Part shown: one piece after another, positions 5,572-10,358 of the stretch | Numbering within the stretch: position 1 is the first letter of the stretch | Layout: the number at the start of each line of letters is the position of its first letter | Made by a program: the position numbers and the translations under genes | NCBI GenBank assembly: GCA_963977625.1 | Contig: CAXBPX010000041.1 | Span: forward strand, 1-10,358 | DNA from: ZLKRG08 sp963977625 | Lineage (GTDB): Bacteria > Actinomycetota > Actinomycetes > Nanopelagicales > Nanopelagicaceae | Length of the DNA: 10,358 bases | Direction: 5' to 3' | The notes under the pieces: model-generated | The model's database searches: none | The model's input: the letters and a program-made list of their open reading frames with translations, nothing else | Told to the model about the DNA's origin: nothing

Positions 5572-5633
5572 GTAACGTTTGCATCAGGTTTACATGTAGG
5601 CGTGAAAGTTTACATAGTTTCGTGGGAGAGGCA
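5572..5633. promoter_or_regulatory. Divergent alkA-type/lacI-type promoter with repeated GTTTACAT
   Basis: For the LacI gene, TTTACA at 5589-5594 and CATAGT at 5613-5618 make a plausible -35/-10 pair with an 18-bp spacer. GTTTACAT occurs twice in direct orientation, at 5588-5595 and 5608-5615, 20 bp apart, so one copy covers the -35 and the other the -10. CATGTAA at 5569-5575 and TTACATG at 5590-5596 form an inverted pair, and TACATGTA at 5591-5598 is a perfect 8-bp palindrome. These are candidate sites for autoregulation by the LacI-family protein; this is inference. Confidence 0.45.
5624..5631 (+). promoter_or_regulatory. Ribosome-binding site fixing the LacI-type start
   Basis: GGGAGAGG lies just before the ATG at 5634, with GGAG ending 5 nt upstream of it. 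It falls downstream of the in-frame GTG at 5622, so it supports the ATG and not the GTG as start. Confidence 0.7.
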
Positions 5634-6638
5634 ATGGCTGGAATCAAGGATGTAGCAAAGGAAGCTGGGGTTTCCACCGCCACAGTTTCGCGCGCGCTTC
5701 GTGCGATGCAACATGTAAATCCTGAGACCCGCGCCAAAATTGAAGCTGCGGCCGCCAAATTAAATTACACCTTAAACACCATTAAAAATCAGGAGCCAAA
5801 GCGCGCAAATAGCGTTGGCATTATTGCTCCATATATAAGTCGTTGGTATTTCGCCAAAGTAATCCAAGGTGCAGAGCAAGTTTTGCAAGAGGCCGGACTT
5901 GATCTATTGGTCTACAACATTAATAAGAACGAAGATCGAAATCGCATTTTTAAAGATGAATATTTACGAGGTCGAATTGATGCGCTAATTTCAATTAGCG
6001 TTCCTTTAAATGAAGAAGAGTTCCAATCTATTTTGAATTTGAATATTCCCACCGCATTAGTTGGGACTTCAGATAAACGAGTTTCAAGTATCAGAATCGA
6101 TGATGTGGCCGGGGCCAGAGTTGCAACTCAACATCTAGTAAATCAAGGGCATAGACGCATTGGACTAATTGGGGGATTGCATAACGATCAATACAAATTT
6201 CCAGTGCCTCGAGATCGAAGAATTGGTTTCATACAAGTTTTAAAAGAGAGTGGCATTGAATTTGATCCGATGCATGAAGTTATTGGCGATTTCCAAGCAG
6301 GTACCGCAATGCAAGCCATGGATGAATTGCTAGCTCGCAGAAATCGCCCCACCGCAATATTTTGTGAATCTGATGAGATGGCATTTGGTGCAATCCAAGC
6401 CGCTAAGAAGCATGGATTGAAAATTCCAGATGATATTTCAATTATTGGTTTTGATAATCATGAAATGGCAGAGTACTTTGATTTAACAACCATCGAACAA
6501 CCAGTTCAGATGTTAGGAGAAATGGCAGCTTGGTCGATTATGGAGAAATTAAAGAAGCCAGATTCAGATTTGCCAGATTTAACCTTGCCAACTTCGCTAA
6601 TAGTGCGAAATTCGACCCGAAAAATTACTGCGAATTAA
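5634..6638 (+). CDS. LacI/GalR-family transcriptional regulator
   Basis: A 334-residue regulator. The helix-turn-helix is at residues 3-24 (IKDVAKEAGVSTATVSRALR), followed by the usual NPETRAKIEAAAAKLNY. From residue 60 (SVGIIAPYISRWYFAKVIQG) a periplasmic-binding-protein-like effector domain follows, with LVNQGHRRIGLIGG, a FCESDEMAFGAIQAAKKHG segment, DISIIGFDNHEMAEYFDLTTIEQP and a normal C-terminus. Proteins of this type mostly bind sugars or related small molecules and repress nearby genes; the effector is not predictable here. The hinge between the two domains is unusual: residues 48-57 read NTIKNQEPKR, so the leucine that normally enters the minor groove is replaced by Glu54-Pro55. The start at 5634 is set by the ribosome-binding site. 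The gene is followed after 24 bp by the MalY-like gene, an arrangement that recalls MalI and MalY of E. coli. Confidence 0.93.
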   Translation: MAGIKDVAKEAGVSTATVSRALRAMQHVNPETRAKIEAAAAKLNYTLNTIKNQEPKRANSVGIIAPYISRWYFAKVIQGAEQVLQEAGLDLLVYNINKNEDRNRIFKDEYLRGRIDALISISVPLNEEEFQSILNLNIPTALVGTSDKRVSSIRIDDVAGARVATQHLVNQGHRRIGLIGGLHNDQYKFPVPRDRRIGFIQVLKESGIEFDPMHEVIGDFQAGTAMQAMDELLARRNRPTAIFCESDEMAFGAIQAAKKHGLKIPDDISIIGFDNHEMAEYFDLTTIEQPVQMLGEMAAWSIMEKLKKPDSDLPDLTLPTSLIVRNSTRKITAN

Positions 6639-6647
6639 CTTACCCTG

Positions 6648-6653
6648 TATTAC
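6648..6653 (+). promoter_or_regulatory. Possible -10 for a leaderless MalY-like transcript
   Basis: TATTAC ends 9 nt before the ATG at 6663, in a 24-bp gap lacking any Shine-Dalgarno. This distance would place the transcription start at or next to the ATG. No clear -35 is seen, and the gene may instead be read through from the LacI gene. Confidence 0.3.
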
Positions 6654-6662
6654 TCTGCCAGT

Positions 6663-7805
6663 ATGAAAATTGAGGCCTTATCGCTGGCAGAGATGCGCAC
6701 CCATCGCTCCGAAAAATGGCGTGGTTTCCCTTCCGATGTACTGCCACTTTTTGTAGCAGAAATGGATTTTCCGGTCGCAAAACCGATTCAAGATATTTTG
6801 ATTGAGATGGTTTCTCATTCAGATATGGGTTATTTAAGTTCGATACCAGAGCTAGGGAATGCTTTTGCCGGATTTGCAAAGCGTCGCTGGAATTGGGATG
6901 TAATCCCAGAGCAAGTGCGACTTTGCACTGATGTGGGTGTTGGAATGGTAGAAGTACTTAGAGTTACTACCCAACCTGGCGACAAAGTATTAATCAATTC
7001 ACCGATCTATCAAAATTTTTATAATTGGATAAAAGAGACCAAAGTTGAACTTATTGATGTGCCTTTCAAACAAGAAGGTTTGAATTGGTCTTTGGATTTT
7101 GATGCAATTGAGAAAGTTTATGCAGCCGGATTAAAGGTACATGCAATTTGTCATCCACATAATCCACTAGGCCGAATTTTCTCTCGAGAAGAATTGACCA
7201 GAATTGCAGACTTAGCCAAGCAATATGGTGTGACGGTAATTAGCGATGAAATTCATGCACCACTTACATTTCCTGGCAAAGAATTTCTACCATTTTTAGC
7301 AGTAAGCCAACATGCAGCAGAAGTTGGTATTTGTGTGACCAGCGCCAGCAAAGCTTTTAATATTGCAGGTTTAAAATCGGCGTTAATAGTTTCACAATCC
7401 AAAGAGCAGCACGAGTTACTTGCCACCATGCCGATTTCAGTGCATTTTCGATCATCTATTCTGGGAGCTTTCGCGGCAGTAGAAGCATTTAATAAGTGTG
7501 ATGATTGGTTGGATGGCGCACTTGTCACAATTGAATCCAATGCTCATTACTTAAAAACGCTGCTAGATACGCAAATTCCTGCCGCCAAATATAAAATTCC
7601 TGAATGTTCATATCTTGCCTGGGTTGACGTCAGCGCACTTTCACTAGGAGATGACCCTTTCCAAGTTTTCTTGGATAAAGGTCGCGTAGCTTTTAATGCT
7701 GGAAAGATCTATGGCCCATCTGCAAATCAATTTATTCGCATCAATTTAGCGACCAGCGAATCCGTTTTGGCAGAAGCGGTTAATCGGATGGTTAAATCTC
7801 TATGA
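6663..7805 (+). CDS. MalY/PatB-family PLP-dependent C-S lyase or aminotransferase
   Basis: A 380-residue fold-type I PLP enzyme of the aminotransferase class I/II group, MalY/PatB branch. Family marks include DVLPLFVAEMDFPVA near the N-terminus (25-39), HPHNPLGRIFSREEL from 164 with Asn167, SDEIHAPL from 194 with Asp195 (pyridine nitrogen), TSASKAFNIAGLK from 226 with the Schiff-base Lys230, and FIRINLA from 357 with the carboxylate-binding Arg359. Members cleave C-S bonds in cystathionine or cysteine, giving ammonia, pyruvate and a thiol; E. coli MalY also modulates the maltose regulator MalT. In this window the adjoining Cys/Met PLP gene favours a cystathionine beta-lyase-like role in methionine supply, but an aminotransferase function cannot be excluded. 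The stop and next start overlap as ATGA, so it is translationally linked to the FAD oxidoreductase. Confidence 0.9.
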   Translation: MKIEALSLAEMRTHRSEKWRGFPSDVLPLFVAEMDFPVAKPIQDILIEMVSHSDMGYLSSIPELGNAFAGFAKRRWNWDVIPEQVRLCTDVGVGMVEVLRVTTQPGDKVLINSPIYQNFYNWIKETKVELIDVPFKQEGLNWSLDFDAIEKVYAAGLKVHAICHPHNPLGRIFSREELTRIADLAKQYGVTVISDEIHAPLTFPGKEFLPFLAVSQHAAEVGICVTSASKAFNIAGLKSALIVSQSKEQHELLATMPISVHFRSSILGAFAAVEAFNKCDDWLDGALVTIESNAHYLKTLLDTQIPAAKYKIPECSYLAWVDVSALSLGDDPFQVFLDKGRVAFNAGKIYGPSANQFIRINLATSESVLAEAVNRMVKSL

Positions 7806-9322
7806 ATAAATACGACGTAGTCATTGCTGGCGCAGGCCACAATGGCTTAGTCGCAGCTAATTATTTAGCTAAAGCTGGTAAAAAAGTTCTAATTCTAGAA
7901 GCACAAGAACAAATCGGTGGTGCCACCCAAAGCGTAAAAGCTTTTGATGATTACGATGCTCGACTTTCAAGATATTCGTATTTAATTGCGTTACTGCCAG
8001 ATAAAATCGTGAAAGATTTAGGTTTAAACTTCAAAAATATTTCTAGAAATATTTCTTCTTTTTCACCTTACAACGACGGTGGATTATTGGTTTCACGACA
8101 ATGGGATCAGCGCACCGCAGAGTCCTTTAAAGCTCTGACTGGTGATGAAAAGGAAGCCAATAGTTGGCAAGAGTTTTATGGTGAAATTGAAAAATTTGCC
8201 GCTCGAATCGCCCCAACATTGCTCGAACCTCTTAAATCTAGAGCCGAGTTAAATACCCAAATTGCTATGCCACAGGTTTGGGATCAACTCATAGAAAATC
8301 CAATCGGGCATGTGATTACCGATAAATTCAAAAATGATCTTGTAAGAGGCGTAGTGCTTACAGATGCTTTGATTGGCACGCTCACCTCTGCATATGGAAT
8401 GCAAGCCAATAATTGCTTTTTGTATCATCTAATCGGCAACGGAACCGGTGAATGGAAAGTTCCCCAAGGAGGAATGGGTGCATTTGTATCTGAGCTACAT
8501 CGCGCGGCAATCTCAAATGGAGTAGAAATCGAGTGTTCTGCAAAAGTAGTAGATATTGAGGCAGATGGCTCTGGGGTACAGGTTTTAGATATCAATAACC
8601 GAAAGTTTCAAGCAGATTATTTCTTAAGTAATGCGGCTCCTGAATTTGTCACCGATAAAATTGAAAATCGTAGCAGCCTTGAAGGTTCGCAGATAAAAAT
8701 CAATATGTTGCTAAAACGTTTACCTAAATTAAAATCTGGCATCGATCCCAAACTTGCATTTGCTGGAACTTTGCATCTGAATGAAAGTTTTACTGAGTTA
8801 GAACGAGCCTATGATCAAGCGGTAATTGGAAATATCCCATCGGTGATTCCGGCTGAAATGTATTGCCATACGCTTACCGATCCTTCAATATTAAGTCCTG
8901 AACTGCAAGCAGCAGGATTCCAAACTTTAACTCTTTTTGGATTACATACTCCAGCGACCGCTTATGAAGAGAACAATAAAGCCACCACCAAATTAGTTTT
9001 GCAAAAGGCAATTGATGGTTTAAATGCTTATCTTGCTGAACCTCTCGAAGATGTATTAGCGGTTACCAAAGATGGCAAACCATGCATTGAAGCTAAATCA
9101 CCACTTGATCTAGAAGCAGATCTCTTCTTACCCCGCGGCAATATCTTTCACAAAGATCTATCGTTACCGTTTGCGGAAAATGCGGAAGAAGTTGGCAAAT
9201 GGGGTGTGGAGAGCAATTTACCAAATGTATTTATCTGTGGCGCGAGCGCAAAACGTGGTGGTGGCGTAAGTGGTATTCCAGGCCACAATGCTGCAATGGC
9301 GGTATTAGAAAACTCTAGATAA
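7802..9322 (+). CDS. FAD-dependent oxidoreductase, PYROXD2/phytoene desaturase-like
   Basis: A 506-residue flavoprotein. The N-terminal dinucleotide-binding motif is VVIAGAGHNGLVAANYLAKA (Gly10, Gly12, Gly15), with Glu33 at the end of the second strand and GGATQS following, as in the CrtI/amine-oxidase-like superfamily. The AGHNGLVAA form and the C-terminal FICGASAKRGGGVSGIPG followed by HNAA (about 477-498) fit the PYROXD2 (pyridine nucleotide-disulfide oxidoreductase domain 2) group and not true carotenoid desaturases. The middle region contains YGMQANNCFLYHLIGNGTGE and GGMGAFVSELHRAA, also usual there. Substrate unknown. No carotenoid genes lie nearby. The gene begins inside the end of the MalY-like gene (ATGA), which suggests a shared pathway. 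It contains a perfect 20-bp palindrome encoding NISRNIS. Confidence 0.88.
   Translation: MNKYDVVIAGAGHNGLVAANYLAKAGKKVLILEAQEQIGGATQSVKAFDDYDARLSRYSYLIALLPDKIVKDLGLNFKNISRNISSFSPYNDGGLLVSRQWDQRTAESFKALTGDEKEANSWQEFYGEIEKFAARIAPTLLEPLKSRAELNTQIAMPQVWDQLIENPIGHVITDKFKNDLVRGVVLTDALIGTLTSAYGMQANNCFLYHLIGNGTGEWKVPQGGMGAFVSELHRAAISNGVEIECSAKVVDIEADGSGVQVLDINNRKFQADYFLSNAAPEFVTDKIENRSSLEGSQIKINMLLKRLPKLKSGIDPKLAFAGTLHLNESFTELERAYDQAVIGNIPSVIPAEMYCHTLTDPSILSPELQAAGFQTLTLFGLHTPATAYEENNKATTKLVLQKAIDGLNAYLAEPLEDVLAVTKDGKPCIEAKSPLDLEADLFLPRGNIFHKDLSLPFAENAEEVGKWGVESNLPNVFICGASAKRGGGVSGIPGHNAAMAVLENSR
8035..8054. repeat. Perfect 20-bp palindrome inside the oxidoreductase gene
   Basis: The left arm AAATATTTCT is followed at once by its exact reverse complement AGAAATATTT, with no spacer. 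The decamer AAATATTTCT also recurs in direct orientation at 8047-8056, a 12-bp period. In protein it encodes the repeated tripeptide NIS. It could form a cruciform, bind a dimeric protein, or be a chance result of A+T-rich codons. Confidence 0.85.
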
Positions 9323-9323
9323 T
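9318..9323 (+). promoter_or_regulatory. Possible -10 overlapping the oxidoreductase stop codon
   Basis: GATAAT matches five of six bases of TATAAT and contains the TAA stop (9320-9322) of the upstream gene. It ends 8 nt before the ATG at 9332, which would make the next transcript leaderless; no Shine-Dalgarno is present in the 9-nt gap. No confident -35 was found. Confidence 0.35.
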
Positions 9324-9331
9324 CTCTTCCA

Positions 9332-10358
9332 ATGAAGAGAATTGAGACCCTTGCAGTTACATCAGGTAGACCAGACCATCAACCAGATGCTCCGCTAAAT
9401 CCAAATGTGCAACTTACTTCAACCTTTCGCGCTGGCGGACCACTTGGTTACGGAAGATATGGAAATGAAACTTGGTTGGCTGTCGAAGAAGCCATTAGCA
9501 ATTTAGAAGGCGGAAAATCTTTAATTTTCTCATCCGGAATGGCGGCAATTAATGCGGTCTTTAATATTTTGCCAATCGGGGCGGTGGTAACTGCATCAAA
9601 TCAAGGTTACAGCGGCACCATGACCGTTTTAAAAATGTTAAATGAAAGTGGCAGATTAGAAGTTCGTTTCGTTGATGTGGCAAATACCGACGAAGTTTTA
9701 AACGCAATTCCAGGCACTCAATTGCTTTGGTTGGAATCACCAACTAATCCTTGTCTTGAAGTGGTGGAATTACCCAAAGTTATAAAAGCTGCAAAAGATG
9801 CTGGCATCGGAGTTGCAGTTGATAATACTTTTGCCACACCGTTAAATCAGAATCCATTAGCCATGGGCGCAGATATTGTGATGAATTCGGTAACCAAATT
9901 TATTTCAGGCCATAGCGATGTTTTAATGGGTTCCATTTCCACAAATGATGAGGCGCTTTACGCTCGAATCGAGACCCAACGTAAGTTAGGTGGGGCAATT
10001 GCTGGTCCATTTGAGGCATGGCTAGCGCTACGTGGTATCCGAACTTTTGCAATTCGCGTGCAGCGAAGTTCGGAAAGCGCTCTGGAATTAGCAAAACGCT
10101 TATCTCAACATCCCAAAGTATCTAGAGTTAGATATCCAGGCTTGCCAACAGATCCTCAACATCAGAAGGCAAAGAGCTTCATGAGAGGTTTCGGCGCAGT
10201 CTTAGCGTTTGAAGTTAAGGGCAGCGGCGAAGAAACTGAAAAAGTTTGTGCTGCGGCAAAGTTAATTACCAATGCCACCAGTTTGGGCGGGGTGGAATCA
10301 CTTTGGGAGCGCAGACGCCGTTGGCCTATTGAGAGCGAAGTAGTGCCAGAGAATTTAA
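9332..10358 (+). CDS. Cystathionine gamma-synthase/lyase-family PLP enzyme (3' end cut off)
   Basis: The frame from the ATG at 9332 is open for 342 codons and runs off the window; the apparent final TAA is out of frame (the last codons read PENL and one base remains). The protein is of the Cys/Met metabolism PLP family: YGRYGNETW at 40-48, SSGMAAINAV at 67-76, LESPTNPCLEV at 134-144, VDNTFATPL at 163-171 with Asp164, and SVTKFISGHSDVLMG at 186-200 with the Schiff-base Lys189. Near the cut, ATSLGGVESLWERRRRWP matches the family's C-terminal region, so only about 30-40 residues are likely missing. Members make or break cystathionine or related thioethers. The exact reaction (gamma-synthase, gamma-lyase, methionine gamma-lyase) cannot be decided. 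It starts 9 nt after the oxidoreductase gene and probably belongs to the same unit. Confidence 0.92.
   Translation, partial: MKRIETLAVTSGRPDHQPDAPLNPNVQLTSTFRAGGPLGYGRYGNETWLAVEEAISNLEGGKSLIFSSGMAAINAVFNILPIGAVVTASNQGYSGTMTVLKMLNESGRLEVRFVDVANTDEVLNAIPGTQLLWLESPTNPCLEVVELPKVIKAAKDAGIGVAVDNTFATPLNQNPLAMGADIVMNSVTKFISGHSDVLMGSISTNDEALYARIETQRKLGGAIAGPFEAWLALRGIRTFAIRVQRSSESALELAKRLSQHPKVSRVRYPGLPTDPQHQKAKSFMRGFGAVLAFEVKGSGEETEKVCAAAKLITNATSLGGVESLWERRRRWPIESEVVPENL

Noticed and set aside
5570..5584. Classic LacI-family operator (ATGTAACGTTTGCAT)
   Set aside because: Only the AACGTT core is symmetric about a central CG. The left half is one base out of register relative to TGCAAACGTTTGCA, so it is not a convincing operator by itself.
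5622..5633. GTG start for the LacI-family gene
   Set aside because: The ribosome-binding site GGGAGAGG lies downstream of this GTG and fits the ATG at 5634, whose product begins at the normal family position.
5404..5655. Rightward open frames antisense to the glycosylase and running into the LacI start
   Set aside because: They oppose a clear HhH-GPD gene, carry no recognised domain and overlap the promoter and start of the LacI-family gene.
10356..10358. TAA at the very end as stop of the last gene
   Set aside because: It is out of frame with the ATG at 9332. The reading frame gives PENL and then one leftover base, and the family normally continues about 30-40 residues further.

Overview
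The window looks like a stretch of a compact, A+T-leaning actinobacterial chromosome. A WhiB1/WblE-type regulator, a PdtaS-type histidine kinase and members of the actinobacterial DUF6459 and DUF6912 families point to Actinomycetota. The A+T-rich codon choice (many TTA, AAA, GAA, AAT) and the very tight packing (8-, 4- and 1-nt overlaps, two convergent pairs sharing stop codons) suggest a streamlined lineage such as the freshwater acI/Nanopelagicales group. That placement is inference; no alignment or composition calculation was run.

Left block (1-3472). A truncated DUF6459/Rv3235-like gene runs leftward off the window. Divergent from it is a rightward, overlapping operon: a membrane-anchored SAF/CpaB-like protein, a CpaE/TadZ-like ParA-superfamily protein whose P-loop has lost both lysines, a small DUF6912 protein, and the cytosolic sensor kinase PdtaS. 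The two pilus-like proteins have no pilus genes beside them and appear to be translated together with the kinase.

Centre (3469-5571). whiB1 converges on pdtaS, as in Mycobacterium tuberculosis (whiB1 Rv3219, pdtaS Rv3220c), with a 4-nt overlap. Upstream of whiB1 on the same strand lies tRNA-Arg(CCG). Divergent from the tRNA is a fused methionine sulfoxide reductase (MsrA then MsrB), which converges with a 4-nt overlap on an AlkA-type HhH-GPD DNA glycosylase. PdtaS, WhiB1 and MsrAB together suggest a redox/nitric-oxide and damage-repair neighbourhood.

Right block (5572-10358). After a 62-bp divergent promoter region with repeated GTTTACAT elements come four rightward genes: a LacI-family regulator, a MalY/PatB-type PLP C-S lyase or aminotransferase, a PYROXD2/phytoene-desaturase-like FAD oxidoreductase (ATGA overlap with the lyase), and a cystathionine gamma-synthase/lyase-family PLP enzyme cut off by the window end. 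The LacI-MalY pairing recalls the E. coli malI-malXY locus, but here the neighbours suggest sulfur amino-acid metabolism. Two genes of this block probably begin at or very near their transcription start (leaderless). A perfect 20-bp palindrome lies inside the oxidoreductase gene. No insertion sequence, CRISPR array, integrase or convincing intrinsic terminator was seen, and no gene-free stretch exceeds 300 bases.
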